Below are positions 1 through 7,595 of a DNA stretch of 57,254 nucleotides, in pieces (position 1 is the stretch's first letter; every line of letters starts with the position of its first letter). The position numbers and the translations under genes are program-made. Below the pieces are notes generated by a model. That model did not search any database. It had not been told where the DNA came from and saw only the letters and a program-made list of their open reading frames with translations. This DNA is from Deltaproteobacteria bacterium (lineage in GTDB: Bacteria; Desulfobacterota; BSN033; WVXP01), in contig JAFDHF010000025.1 in the NCBI GenBank assembly GCA_019308905.1, positions 1 through 57,254 of the forward strand, in the 5' to 3' direction.

Positions 1-85
1 CTTCGTGCCTGGCTACCTTTTTGTTCATTCCGCTGACACCAACCCTGATGTCCCGCAGAACATCGTGTAGTTCATCTCTCATCAT
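1..85 (-). CDS. Partial hypothetical protein (N-terminus only)
   Basis: A minus-strand reading frame starts with two consecutive ATG codons (85-80) and runs off the left edge of the window. The visible N-terminus begins MMRDELHDVLRDIRVGVSG. An AAAGGAG Shine-Dalgarno-like sequence lies just upstream, at about 91-97, which supports this as a real start. It follows the zinc-finger-like gene at 248-985 on the same strand and probably belongs to the same mobile element. Too little is visible to assign a function. Confidence 0.5.
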   Translation of the reverse strand, partial: MMRDELHDVLRDIRVGVSGMNKKVARHE

Positions 86-247
86 CGTCTCCTTTCGTGT
101 TTTTTGGCTGAGACTCGAGGGGGAACACCCCCTGAGACTTGGTTCCCGCCTGGGTCCGGCACCTGGGGCCTCCGTTCCCCCTGGGTCGCCGTCCATCACG
201 GGACCATCTCAGAAGTGGGCTGGTCTCAATTCGCTAAGTAAGCGAAA

Positions 248-985
248 TCAAAAGTCATTTCCCATTGCTCTTTCTTCCAGGTAATCCCAGAACTCTTCGG
301 AGTCGCAGTAGTCGCGCCTGGCAAAATCCGTCACAATCACCGAGGGCTTCCCGCTCTCGGGCTCCGGTCGCCCCTCTCCCTTTTTTTTCTCCTTCTGAGG
401 CGCTGAGAGGCCGTCAGACGAGACTTTTTTGTCAGGCAAGGGGTTGGTACTGCCCTCATCGCTTTTGTCTTCAGAGCCCACGACAAGCGCCTTGGGCTTT
501 TCTTCCACAGACCCGGCGTCGCCCTTCTCCCCAGGGGCCGGCAGGGGCGGGAGCTGGTCGTAAAACTCATCAATCTGGACATCGTACAATTTCAAGCCTA
601 TTCCGTCCTCGACTGGCGTAGGCATTGCCTCAATCGTGCTCTTGATGCCGCTCAAAGCGCTGACGATTGCCTGACCTTGCTTTGCCGGGAGCTTCCCGGA
701 GTAGAGGTCCGCTATCAACAGATTCAGGAAGTCAAGCATATCCCCAAGGGTCTTGACCTCCTTCAGCTTCTGCTGTAAGACCCGGGCCCGCGGCACTCGC
801 CCACCTCGCTTGCGGCCCTCCTGAATGCGCTTTTGCGTTCGAGGGTGATGAAACGAGCAAAACTGCGAACCTCGCAAAGCCCTGCCTCGACACCTATCGC
901 CGCTCTTCAGAACGGCCTCGCACTGCTGCCCTGTTCGGGTTCCTGTTCTCTCCCTGTTGCTAGTTCCCATCTTTTTCCCCAACAT
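248..985 (-). CDS. Hypothetical protein with N-terminal Cys/His cluster (mobile element)
   Basis: 245-residue protein of unknown function. Near residues 22-47 it has a Cys/His pattern (C-x-x-x-L-x-x-G-x-x-C then F-C-S-F-H-H-P) resembling small zinc-binding motifs in phage and plasmid proteins. A helical middle part follows (about 65-120), then a low-complexity, highly charged linker rich in K, E, P and G (about 150-210), and an acidic C-terminus. Start: ATG at 985 is used; a second in-frame ATG at 970 is also possible. It is the fifth gene of a minus-strand set (RHH protein, HTH protein, small protein, RepA-like ATPase, this gene), but 402 bases separate it from the ATPase, so it may have its own promoter. 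The Cys/His cluster could bind DNA; that is an inference. Confidence 0.6.
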   Translation of the reverse strand: MLGKKMGTSNRERTGTRTGQQCEAVLKSGDRCRGRALRGSQFCSFHHPRTQKRIQEGRKRGGRVPRARVLQQKLKEVKTLGDMLDFLNLLIADLYSGKLPAKQGQAIVSALSGIKSTIEAMPTPVEDGIGLKLYDVQIDEFYDQLPPLPAPGEKGDAGSVEEKPKALVVGSEDKSDEGSTNPLPDKKVSSDGLSAPQKEKKKGEGRPEPESGKPSVIVTDFARRDYCDSEEFWDYLEERAMGNDF

Positions 986-1387
986 CAGCCTTCTGCTTTC
1001 TTCTAAGTAGCCGAAATTACAGCCTGTTTCTTATACCGGCAACGGACACTTAGTCCGTTATCGGGGGTCCCACCACGCGGGTCCGGGGGCTCAGAGCGCC
1101 CGCTCGAACGCTTCCTTTTCACCCACCCTACCCCCTCCCCTCGGGGCCACCTGAAGAGAGACAACCCGGATCTTCTTCCTCTTTTAAGAGGTCAGGACCA
1201 TCTTTAAGGACAAACCCATATATATATAAAGGGGGGTGTCCTCATGCCGAGCCTTACTCCCACAACGGTTTCGCTTGAGCCCACCCCGTTTTGGCACAAC
1301 TTTCCTTAAAAGACCTATTTTTCATGCATTTTGCCTGTAATTTCAATAAGTTCTGTTTGGGACAAAAAATTTGTCTAGGACATGTCC
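986..1387. other. Intergenic region with palindromes and an AT-rich tract
   Basis: No gene is supported here. It holds an AT-rich run (TATATATATAAA, about 1220-1231), a perfect palindromic arm pair GACAAA-AAA-TTTGTC (1361-1375) and a perfect 12-bp palindrome AGGACATGTCCT (1377-1388). The 12-bp palindrome reaches the first base of the ATPase stop codon (1388-1390). On the minus strand these lie just 3' of the RepA-like ATPase gene, so they could act as a terminator, or as an iteron or operator region of the mobile element. Which of these applies cannot be decided from sequence alone. Confidence 0.4.
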
Positions 1388-2437
1388 TCAATGTCCCTTG
1401 TCCTCATAAGGGAAGAAATCCCCCTGGCCAGGCAGATAGTATTCAACAGGGCGGCCTTGGGTCTTGAGCTCTTGTGAGACTATCTTCTTGACCGCGTGCG
1501 TCTTCTGGATAGCTCTCTGTGCAGTCTTGTCCGACCTCCCCGTCCTGTCGGCCACGGCCCTTATCAGGTCCGCGCGCCTGGCTCTTCCGCCAAGATTCCT
1601 CAATGCTTCCACGACATCATGGATACCCACGGCCCCTTGGCTATCCTCGCCCAGGACCTCGTACCAAAGGCTCTGCGGGTCGCGATAGAGAAAAAGCGGG
1701 TCCGGGTCCTCATCGTTTCTGAGCTCGAACGACAGCTTGAGATATGAGCGGGGCTCCTTGCCTGACTTGCGATTTAGGGTCAGATAGGTGTCCCCATAAT
1801 CGGCGATTGCCGATGATCCACGCAATTGATGGGACCCCTCTGGCCGGCCGTCCACGGGTTTTCCGTGATGGTGGACAATCACCAACGCCAAGTTGTGGTC
1901 CACGATCAGTCTATCTAGGTTACTGAAGAGCCGGGTCATATCCCCCGCCTTGTTCTCGTCCAAGCTGTGGAATTTGTAGAGCGGATCGAGGATGAGGACT
2001 TCCGGGGAGACGCGTCCCAACGTCTCGCTCAAGGCCGCGAGGTCCCTGTCCAGATTCAGCCTGAGTCCTTTCTTTGTGATCTGCCAGAACCAGCCCTGCT
2101 CAGGCCACGGGCCACCGTTTTTCATTTTCCTAAGCCTGTCCTGGAGGGAGGCGAGCGAAATCTCGCCCTGCAGGTAGACGACCCTCCGGCGCTTCGGTAC
2201 GTTGAACTGAAGCAAGAAAGGCGTTCCCGTCGCTATGCACAAGCCCATATTCACCGCGAACAGGCTTTTTCCCAGCTTGGAGACTCCGCCCACGACGGCC
2301 ACGCTCCTTTCGGGAAGAATGCCGCTGTCGATGACCGGGTTCGTGCTGGGAAGATCTCGACCGATGAGGTCGTTGACATCTTCGATGCTCCATCTTTCAG
2401 TTTTTTGCTTGATGCTTGCTGTTGTGGCCCCGTGCAT
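1388..2437 (-). CDS. RepA-like AAA family ATPase (KaiC/DnaB-type helicase fold)
   Basis: 349-residue P-loop ATPase. Near residues 48-62 it has the variant Walker A GGVSKLGKSLFA, as in plasmid RepA-type hexameric helicases and AAA_25 proteins. A Walker B-like strand EVLILDPLYKFHSLDENK follows at about 145-160, then ALVIVHHHGKP (an HHH motif typical of this family). The C-terminal 70 residues look like a winged-helix region (AVGIHDVVEALRNLGGRARR). Family knowledge: such proteins unwind DNA at phage or plasmid origins, or act as primase-helicase partners. It lies 15 bases behind the 82-residue gene at 2453-2701 and belongs to the same minus-strand operon. No primase or integrase gene is visible, but the window cuts the element on its left side. 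Confidence 0.8.
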   Translation of the reverse strand: MHGATTASIKQKTERWSIEDVNDLIGRDLPSTNPVIDSGILPERSVAVVGGVSKLGKSLFAVNMGLCIATGTPFLLQFNVPKRRRVVYLQGEISLASLQDRLRKMKNGGPWPEQGWFWQITKKGLRLNLDRDLAALSETLGRVSPEVLILDPLYKFHSLDENKAGDMTRLFSNLDRLIVDHNLALVIVHHHGKPVDGRPEGSHQLRGSSAIADYGDTYLTLNRKSGKEPRSYLKLSFELRNDEDPDPLFLYRDPQSLWYEVLGEDSQGAVGIHDVVEALRNLGGRARRADLIRAVADRTGRSDKTAQRAIQKTHAVKKIVSQELKTQGRPVEYYLPGQGDFFPYEDKGH

Positions 2438-2452
2438 GCCTTACTCCGCGGA

Positions 2453-2701
2453 TCAAGCGGCGCGTCGTCTTTGCCCTGCCCGCCCCGGCTTGCGGTCGAG
2501 TGCCTCGTGAAGGGCTCTCTCCCACAGGGTCCTGTCATTTTCGCTGATCAGCTTTGCCTGGACGCGGCACAAAATCTCGAGCCGATCCGCGGTTTCTGAC
2601 AATTGGCGGATGGCTGTGACAAGGACCCGCGATGCCTCCGTCAACGCTCTGGTGCAGACTTCGAATTTTTCTATGTCGTTAAGACCTTCTAGCAGATCCA
2701 C
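2453..2701 (-). CDS. Small helical hypothetical protein
   Basis: 82 residues, mostly predicted helix, with a basic C-terminus (RKPGRAGQRRRAA). Its start (2701) overlaps the 3' end of the HTH gene by 23 bases and its end lies 15 bases before the ATPase start, so it fits translational coupling in the operon. No recognised domain. It may be an accessory protein to the RepA-like ATPase; this rests only on position. Confidence 0.5.
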   Translation of the reverse strand: MDLLEGLNDIEKFEVCTRALTEASRVLVTAIRQLSETADRLEILCRVQAKLISENDRTLWERALHEALDRKPGRAGQRRRAA

Positions 2702-2888
2702 GGTCTAAAACCTCCTCAAGGCTGACGCCCGGGCTCTCGAGTACCCATCTGTCGATTTCATCCTTGACAAAGAGAAGCCTGCCTGCCGGCTTGTGGTACG
2801 GGATCTTCCGCCGCCAGGCCAGATTCCGTACGGCCGCCGGCGATCGCCCGAGAAGTTGCGCCACGTCTGTGATGGTTAGATATCGCAT
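2679..2888 (-). CDS. Excisionase-type helix-turn-helix protein
   Basis: 69 residues matching the HTH_17/MerR-like excisionase family. It starts MRYLTITDVAQLLGRSP, the recognition helix region follows (AAVRNLAWRRKIPYHK), and then the wing with the typical F-V-K-D-E-I-D-R-W ending. Such proteins act as recombination directionality factors or small transcription regulators of integrated elements. It starts 4 bases after the stop of the coiled-coil gene (2893) and overlaps the next gene, so it is operonic. The proximity of a tRNA-derived attachment-like site at 3680-3720 fits a role in excision or element control. Confidence 0.75.
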   Translation of the reverse strand: MRYLTITDVAQLLGRSPAAVRNLAWRRKIPYHKPAGRLLFVKDEIDRWVLESPGVSLEEVLDRGSARRS

Positions 2889-2892
2889 GTTT

Positions 2893-3429
2893 CTAGTTCA
2901 GCCGCCGAGCCTCATCCTCGGTTATCAGGTTTCGCTCCCGCAAATATGCGACGACACCCGGAGCTCTGGCCAAGAAAGCCTGCAGAATCGGCCAGGTCCG
3001 CGCGTACACCTCCTCAATGACTTGGGGGGACAAGCGGCTCAAGACCTCAAGAAAGGCTCCCCTCTTTCTTGCGATTTCGGGGGAGTCACCCGGATGGACG
3101 CTTCCCTGCTTGAGAGATTGTATTTGCTGAGCGAGAAGCTCATTCTCCCTGGTCAGGGAATCTACTGTTTTCTGCAGGTCCTGGACGTGAGCCTTGAGTT
3201 CGAGGACATAACGGTTGGTGAGACTGTCCTTCTCCCGGATTTGCGCCTTCATCCTTTTTACGTCCTTGAAGGTCAATCTTGCGCGCTCGAGCGCTTTATC
3301 CACTTCCTGAATCCGACGGAAAAGTGCCCGCGAGAATGAGAGGTTGCGGGCTTCACTCTCCTTCCTGATTTTTTCGTATATCTCGAGCTCGTCTTCGGAC
3401 CGGAAATAGATCGTGACCCGTTTCTCCAT
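2893..3429 (-). CDS. Ribbon-helix-helix-like coiled-coil protein
   Basis: 178 residues. The N-terminus (residues 1-45, KRVTIYFRSEDELEIYEKI and LSFSRALFRRI) has the strand-helix-helix pattern of ribbon-helix-helix DNA-binding proteins. A long coiled coil follows (about 45-110, rich in E, K, Q and L), then a helical C-terminal domain. It is the first gene behind a clear sigma-70-type promoter at 3461-3489 that contains a palindrome between the -35 and -10 boxes. Autorepression by this protein is therefore a reasonable inference. RBS: GGAGGTGAATA just before the ATG. Function in the element (partition or regulation) is unknown. Confidence 0.65.
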   Translation of the reverse strand: MEKRVTIYFRSEDELEIYEKIRKESEARNLSFSRALFRRIQEVDKALERARLTFKDVKRMKAQIREKDSLTNRYVLELKAHVQDLQKTVDSLTRENELLAQQIQSLKQGSVHPGDSPEIARKRGAFLEVLSRLSPQVIEEVYARTWPILQAFLARAPGVVAYLRERNLITEDEARRLN

Positions 3430-3460
3430 TATTCACCTCCATCCTCATCGTTTTAATGTA

Positions 3461-3489
3461 AGTTTACCAGTAGAACTACTTTATGTCAA
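3461..3489 (-). promoter_or_regulatory. Sigma-70-like promoter with embedded operator palindromes
   Basis: Minus strand: -35 TTGACA (3489-3484), 17-bp spacer, -10 TAAACT (3466-3461). The spacer holds a perfect 12-bp palindrome of two 5-bp arms (AGTAG-TT-CTACT, 3469-3480), and a second one (GTAA-AC-TTAC, 3458-3467) overlaps the -10 box. The layout is typical of a repressor-controlled promoter. The first gene served encodes an RHH-like protein, a likely autorepressor. Confidence 0.7.
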
Positions 3490-3635
3490 GCCCCTTCTGC
3501 CGGCCCCCTGGTCCCGCTACGGAGTCACAGTGCGTTGCACACTGTTGTGAAAATGTTGGGAGTTTGCCGAGAAAAAGTGGACTTTCTGTGATGTTCTGTG
3601 ATGTTTCAGAGAGGGTCTAAGTAGGCAAGAAAAAA

Positions 3636-3672
3636 GGGATTTCCGCTTCTATCAACATTTTACGGAAATCCC
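3636..3672 (-). terminator. Rho-independent terminator after the tRNA fragment
   Basis: Minus strand: a perfect 10-bp stem (GGGATTTCCG and CGGAAATCCC) with a 17-nt loop, followed directly by TTTTTT. It lies just 3' of the truncated tRNA-Arg, reading in the same direction. Confidence 0.8.
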
Positions 3673-3679
3673 GCGTTAG

Positions 3680-3720
3680 GGATTAGAAGTCCGTTGCTCT
3701 TTCCATTGAGCTACAGGCGC
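3680..3720 (-). pseudogene. 5' fragment of tRNA-Arg(TCT), likely attachment site
   Basis: The minus strand carries the acceptor 5' strand (GCGCCTG), TA, a D-arm with GCTC...GAGC, and the anticodon arm with loop CTTCTAA (anticodon TCT). Similarity stops after the first three bases of the 3' anticodon strand (TCC). What follows is CTAACGCGGG and a terminator, with no T-arm, no GGTTCGA and no 3' acceptor strand. A tRNA cut at the anticodon stem next to mobile-element genes is the usual footprint of tyrosine-integrase integration (an att core). No intact tRNA-Arg lies in this window. Confidence 0.65.
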
Positions 3721-3891
3721 ATCAACGGTCTCCTCTTCTTCCATCCCCTCATCATCCGGGAGGCGCCCCGATTCTTTCACCCGAGCCCCTTCCCGCTGTC
3801 TTTTTCAGACTATTTATAGCCCCTCCGGAAACGCCAGTCAAGACATGAGGCGGCTGGGGTTTCCCCGCTCCGGAGCCCAGAAGGGGGCACC

Positions 3892-5124
3892 GTGAATCAA
3901 GAAACTCCGGTTGTTGAGCCCCTTGACGCGGTCTGCTCGGACAGTCTATACTGCTTCTCACCGGAAAACCGCAGGGGTCTCAATGTTCCGGAGTTCCCGG
4001 GTTACCTCTCATGCCTTGACGAGGATTGGATCTTTCAGACCCGCGTCGACCCTGACTACTACTCTCCAGCCGAGGTGGCCTACATAAAGCGTTTCCGCTT
4101 CTCCAGATCCAAGAACAACAGGATGAGGGCTCACTTCGAGAGCATGGACGTGCCGGTGCTGGTCCCCCCGAAAGAGACGGTCTCGGGCTTTGTCCATACC
4201 GATGCAGATCCGGGGTTCAAGTACGTCAACGTGGTCCTCGTGGGGTTCGAGAGTGTGGAGATCTTCAATATAGTGGTCGAGGTGCCCGGGATAAAGGCCG
4301 ATTACGAGGAGGTCGATCTCGACAGCCTGTACTCCCGGGAAGAGATCGTCGACTGCGACGAAGAGGAGTTACGGGCTGCTCTTGAAAAGATGCCGTGCTG
4401 TACGACCAACAAGAGGGGGACAGGCAAGGGGGACCCCTTGAACCTGGTCTTCATCGGGGACGTCGAGGATCTGCTCGTGGCGCTGGTCGGAAGCGGGTGG
4501 GACGTAACCGAGAGGATGTCCTCCGGCTCTATGTGGAGGACGGTGAAGTCCTTTTTCCTGGGCAAGCGTTACCGGCACTCCCCGGTGAGTTCACTCTATG
4601 TCTTCGGACGTCGGCAGGACGCGGCGTTCCAGAAGGCTCGCCAGTCAGTCAACGAGCGAAACCATCTCCGCCTCTGGCTGAGCCCGCTTCGTTTCAAGAA
4701 CAAGCCCGTCTGGATCGGCCAGATAAGCCGCGATATCGGCGTCAAGTTCACCCTAAGGGTAGGTTTCCTTACGACCCACGTCATCGATCCGGACGTGGAC
4801 AATGACCGATGGTACCTCATCCAGAACCTCGTCGAGGCACACGCCCTTGCCAAGCTCGGCTATGTCGCCGGAGTCGGCAAGGCTCCCCCGGATAACCCCA
4901 AGCACAACCTCGGTGGAGATCCTTATTTCACGGACGGTTTGCGTGCTGTTATGGTGTGCACGAAATTCCCCGTCAGGTTCAAGGATGTGGAACTCTTCGA
5001 TTGGGAGTTCCCCCCTCAAAGTGAAAAGTACAGGGACTATCTGGTGCGCCAGGTCAAGCCCGGCAGAAAAGAAAGCCGCCCTGACCGGGCGGCTGGATTC
5101 TCTCATCGCAGGGGAACCAGATAA
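3892..5124 (+). CDS. LssY C-terminal domain protein
   Basis: 410 residues starting at GTG (3892), with GGGGG upstream. Residues about 175-375 match the LssY_C family: LNLVFIGDVEDLLVALVGSGW, a basic stretch around SFFLGKRYRHSPVSSLYVFGR, then LRLWLSPLRFKNKPVWIGQISRDIG and a late D-x-D-N-D-R-W. LssY_C proteins are often fused to PAP2 phosphatase or DedA-type membrane domains; here the N-terminal 150 residues are soluble and unassigned. The gene stands alone between the tRNA-Arg fragment and tRNA-Pro. Its last 17 codons run through the terminator of tRNA-Pro and it stops one base before the tRNA gene, so the extreme C-terminus may not be conserved. Function unknown. Confidence 0.65.
   Translation: MNQETPVVEPLDAVCSDSLYCFSPENRRGLNVPEFPGYLSCLDEDWIFQTRVDPDYYSPAEVAYIKRFRFSRSKNNRMRAHFESMDVPVLVPPKETVSGFVHTDADPGFKYVNVVLVGFESVEIFNIVVEVPGIKADYEEVDLDSLYSREEIVDCDEEELRAALEKMPCCTTNKRGTGKGDPLNLVFIGDVEDLLVALVGSGWDVTERMSSGSMWRTVKSFFLGKRYRHSPVSSLYVFGRRQDAAFQKARQSVNERNHLRLWLSPLRFKNKPVWIGQISRDIGVKFTLRVGFLTTHVIDPDVDNDRWYLIQNLVEAHALAKLGYVAGVGKAPPDNPKHNLGGDPYFTDGLRAVMVCTKFPVRFKDVELFDWEFPPQSEKYRDYLVRQVKPGRKESRPDRAAGFSHRRGTR
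5074..5092 (-). terminator. Terminator downstream of tRNA-Pro
   Basis: Minus strand: GCCGCCC-ggtca-GGGCGGC followed by TTTCTTTTC. It lies about 30 bases after the 3' end of tRNA-Pro in its direction of transcription, inside the 3' end of the LssY_C frame. Confidence 0.75.
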
Positions 5125-5199
5125 TCGGGGCGAGCCGATTTGAACGGCCGACCTCCTGCTCCCAAGGCAGGCGCGCTAACCCGGCTGCGCTACGCCCCG
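5125..5199 (-). tRNA. tRNA-Pro(TGG)
   Basis: Cloverleaf on the minus strand: acceptor CGGGGCG paired with CGCCCCG and discriminator A; D-arm GCGC...GCGC; anticodon loop CTTGGGA (anticodon TGG) on stem CTGC/GCAG; T-arm with GGCCGTTCAAATCGGCT. CCA is not encoded. Confidence 0.95.
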
Positions 5200-5280
5200 G
5201 AAAGTACAATACATATCATGGACTCGGCTGCCGGACAAGTCCCGGGACCCGTGTTTCCAGGCAAACCATAACAAAAGGGC

Positions 5281-5928
5281 TCACAAAGACCTGCCCTCCT
5301 CCCCTTCCTGTCTCAACACATCCTTCAGTCTTCTCAAGGCCTTGCCCCTGTGACTCACGCGGTTCTTTTCGTCCTGGTCCAGCTCTGCAAAGGTCTTGCC
5401 CAATGGAGGGAAAAAGAAGAGAGGATCGTAACCGAATCCCCCGGTTCCCCTCCTCTCGGAGGTGATCATGCCACGGCAATCCTCTTCGATAATTCTCTCC
5501 TCCCCAGACGGCCATACAATCGCCAGGACGCAACGAAACGAGGCACCCCTTCTCTCCGGTGGAACTCCTTCCAAAAGCTCAAGGAGCTTCTCGTTGTTCT
5601 CTTCATCGGTAGCCCCCTGGCCTGCAAACCGTGCGGAAAGGACCCCCGGCTTGCCATCAAGGGCATCGACCTCGAGACCGGAATCATCGGCAAGCGCCGG
5701 TCTGCCGGTCAGTCTGGCTACGGTCCTGGCCTTGCTCAGGGCGTTCTCCGTAAAGGTGTCGCCCTTTTCCTCCACCTCCCCCACCTCTGGGAAATCCTCT
5801 AACGAGTATGCCCGCCAGCCCTCCCTCTCAAGGCATCCCTTGATCTCACGAACCTTGCCCCTGTTTCGAGTTGCAAGGACTATCTCTGAGATATCAAACC
5901 GCCGGCTTCGACTTCCATCTCCATGCAC
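5281..5928 (-). CDS. rdgB: XTP/dITP diphosphatase (RdgB/HAM1 family)
   Basis: 215 residues of the Ham1 nucleotide-sanitising pyrophosphatase family, which hydrolyses XTP and (d)ITP to monophosphates and pyrophosphate. Visible signatures: IVLATRNRGKVREIK near residues 16-30, the DTFTENALSKA helix, the ALADDSGLEVDALDG core with catalytic acidic residues, GVLSARFAG, the substrate loop FGYDPLFFFPPLGKTFAEL, and the C-terminal NRVSHRGKALRRL. The length is normal for the family (about 200). The ATG at 5928 adds about 13 residues before the usual start, so a downstream alternative is possible. Soluble cytoplasmic enzyme; located between tRNA-Pro and a small conserved-looking gene on the same strand. 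Confidence 0.93.
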   Translation of the reverse strand: MHGDGSRSRRFDISEIVLATRNRGKVREIKGCLEREGWRAYSLEDFPEVGEVEEKGDTFTENALSKARTVARLTGRPALADDSGLEVDALDGKPGVLSARFAGQGATDEENNEKLLELLEGVPPERRGASFRCVLAIVWPSGEERIIEEDCRGMITSERRGTGGFGYDPLFFFPPLGKTFAELDQDEKNRVSHRGKALRRLKDVLRQEGEEGRSL

Positions 5929-6019
5929 GATATACCCACTCCGGTTCCAGTTTTCTCTTCACCGTCTATGTCCCTTGAACCTCAAGAAAAACAGGTTCCC
6001 GGGTATACCCGGGTTTCCG

Positions 6020-6214
6020 CTAAAGCAACCCTCCTGCTTTGACCTTTAGAATCTTCTCCTGCCCCCTTCTCCGCAGGTTCCTGGCGAGCTGTTCGGCCTC
6101 TCTGGCCGAGTGTGCCCATACGTACTCGATATGCCGAACCTTCGGATCCCCCTCCCTAATGATGCGGACCTTGTAGAGTCTCTTTCTCGCTCCTTCTCCA
6201 GCAATCGCCGTCAT
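6020..6214 (-). CDS. Small basic hypothetical protein
   Basis: 64 residues starting at ATG 6214, 6 bases behind a strong AGGAGGT Shine-Dalgarno; this favours it over the in-frame GTG at 6223. The sequence (KRLYKVRIIREGDPKVRHI, EYVWAHSAREAEQLARNLRR) looks like a compact beta-alpha fold with an R/K-rich surface. No family is recognised. It lies 91 bases upstream of rdgB on the same strand and could be co-transcribed. Confidence 0.55.
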   Translation of the reverse strand: MTAIAGEGARKRLYKVRIIREGDPKVRHIEYVWAHSAREAEQLARNLRRRGQEKILKVKAGGLL

Positions 6215-6535
6215 CCAGACCACCTCCTGCTACTGTCACATAGACCGTCCTCTGTTTCCCCAGGCCACATCCCTCGCTTCTCAAGAAAAACCCCTCGCGC
6301 TTCTACCGGTGAGCCATCGCATACCCCATAGAGCTATTACCCGAATCGGATCTTCGTAATCAGACATTCTTTGTACCACAAAGGAGCGGCCAAGGCCAAC
6401 AAAAAACACCTCCGAGCCTGGAGGAGCGACACCGGCCCGGCGCACGAGATTACGCTGAGCCAAAAACCTCTCCATCGTCCGAGCCGACGGATAGTCCGGA
6501 AATTTCCTAAAAAAGATGGTATACTTAAACGAAAC
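6215..6535. other. Intergenic region upstream of tmRNA
   Basis: No gene is supported. The minus-strand frames here (6281-6475 and 6337-7005) lack convincing coding features and the longer one runs across the tmRNA. The 3' end of the region contains the tmRNA promoter. Confidence 0.5.
6520..6525 (+). promoter_or_regulatory. -10 box of the tmRNA promoter
   Basis: TATACT lies 11 bases before the mature tmRNA 5' end (6536), the right distance for a start site at or just before the precursor. The -35 region is weak (around 6497-6502), so only the -10 box is called. Confidence 0.55.
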
Positions 6536-6892
6536 GGGGGCGAAATGGGTTCGACGGGGGTGATAGACACTAGGGTTGCATGCCGAGGTCCTGTTGCCTC
6601 GTTAAACAAACAGGAACAAAATACTCGCAGACAACTACGGGTACGCTCTGGCTGCCTAAGGGCAGCCAGCGTCCTTCCAGCCTTCTCCTGCGGGGCTGAA
6701 AAGGGCGTCATGCTAGCAGGATAGCTCCTTTCCCGAGGCTCATAGGGAAAGGGGCGAACCCCTTTTGAGCTACCGAGTCTGAGATCCTTCCCGTTGGAGA
6801 TCAGAGGAGGGAAATCAAAAAAACGGGATAAGCATGTAGAGATCCTAGGGGAACACTTCCGGACGGGGGTTCGATTCCCCCCGCCTCCACCA
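6536..6892 (+). ncRNA. ssrA: Transfer-messenger RNA (tmRNA), one-piece
   Basis: 357 nt. The 5' end GGGGGCGAAATGGG pairs with the 3' end CGCCTCC-A-CCA (6882-6892; CCA encoded), and the T-arm GGGGGTTCGATTCCCCC is intact. The tag frame opens at GCA 6627 and reads A-D-N-Y-G-Y-A-L-A-A before TAA (6657-6659), ending in the usual ALAA degron. Pseudoknot-type stems are visible after the stop (for example CTCCTTTCCCGAGG with GGGAAAGGGGCG). The RNA rescues stalled ribosomes with SmpB and tags proteins for degradation. The gene is undivided and no smpB lies in the window. Confidence 0.96.
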
Positions 6893-6898
6893 GTCTTC

Positions 6899-6926
6899 GT
6901 TCTGAAAAGCATTCGCTTTTCAGAAC
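6899..6926 (+). terminator. Hairpin after tmRNA
   Basis: A perfect 12-bp stem GTTCTGAAAAGC / GCTTTTCAGAAC with a 4-nt loop starts 7 bases after the tmRNA CCA end. There is no T-run, so it may act as a processing or stabilising hairpin or as a weak terminator. Confidence 0.5.
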
Positions 6927-7056
6927 TTCGCCTCGGCAAGCCATTGACAAGGCGAACCGGGAGGGGAAGGCTGCCGCGCTGAAGCTGAACAGCGCAGGCG
7001 GGCACTTTTCATTTCCATCTTACCAATCGCTCGAAGCCACGGCTCGGCACTCCAGG

Positions 7057-7311
7057 ATAAGGAATACGAAGTTCTACTACGTCTATATCCTTCAATCAGA
7101 GAGAGAACCGGAACGGTTTTACACAGGGTTCACTGGAAACCTTGAGAACTGCCTGAAGACCCACAATACCGGGCAATGTTCCCACGCATCCAAACACAAA
7201 CCGTGACGGGTCAAAACAGCTATTACGTTTTCCGATCGAGAAAAAGCGGTGGACTTTGAACGCTATCTGAAAACGCCCTCCGGTCGCGCCTTTGCGAAGA
7301 AACGCCTGTGA
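7057..7311 (+). pseudogene. GIY-YIG nuclease-like (UPF0213 type) pseudogene
   Basis: The frame reads FYYVYILQSEREPERFYTGF, then KTHNTGQCSHASKHKP, a TGA stop (7204-7206), and continues RVKTAITFSDREKAVDFERY...LKTPSGRAFAKKRL to a second TGA at 7309-7311. This is the small GIY-YIG endonuclease-like family, normally 80-95 residues. Family members have Trp where the TGA stands, so one TGG-to-TGA change explains the break. There is also no good ATG start. The missing start and the lack of any selenocysteine context favour a pseudogene over recoding. Confidence 0.75.
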
Positions 7312-7595
7312 TCGATGCTGGTGGTCATTGCTCCTAAAACACCAGACGTATTCTGTTCCATCCTTCCATCCGGGCAGAACACCCTCACGAAGCCACCATC
7401 TATGCCGTGGAGGTACCCCGATGGCGGCTGGCCTTGCCCGAAGGCTGTGCCTGGTACCAACCCGACCTGCCGAGGAGACCATCGTAACTTGCCATCCTAT
7501 CCCCCTTGGTATAGACTACAGCTCGGTGATTCCCGGCAATCAACTACCTTGTAATACTTTTCCACTCTCTCACAGATCCCCGGAGGGGTGACCCC

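Noticed and set aside
1296-1311. TGGCACAACTTTCCTT as a sigma-54 promoter
   Set aside because: The -12 GC is missing at the required spacing.
6337-7005. 222-residue open frame on the minus strand
   Set aside because: It runs antisense through the entire tmRNA gene and has no domain, RBS or conserved look.
7204-7206. In-frame TGA in the GIY-YIG gene as selenocysteine
   Set aside because: Relatives have Trp at this place, there is no start codon and no selenocysteine-type family; a simple nonsense mutation is more likely.
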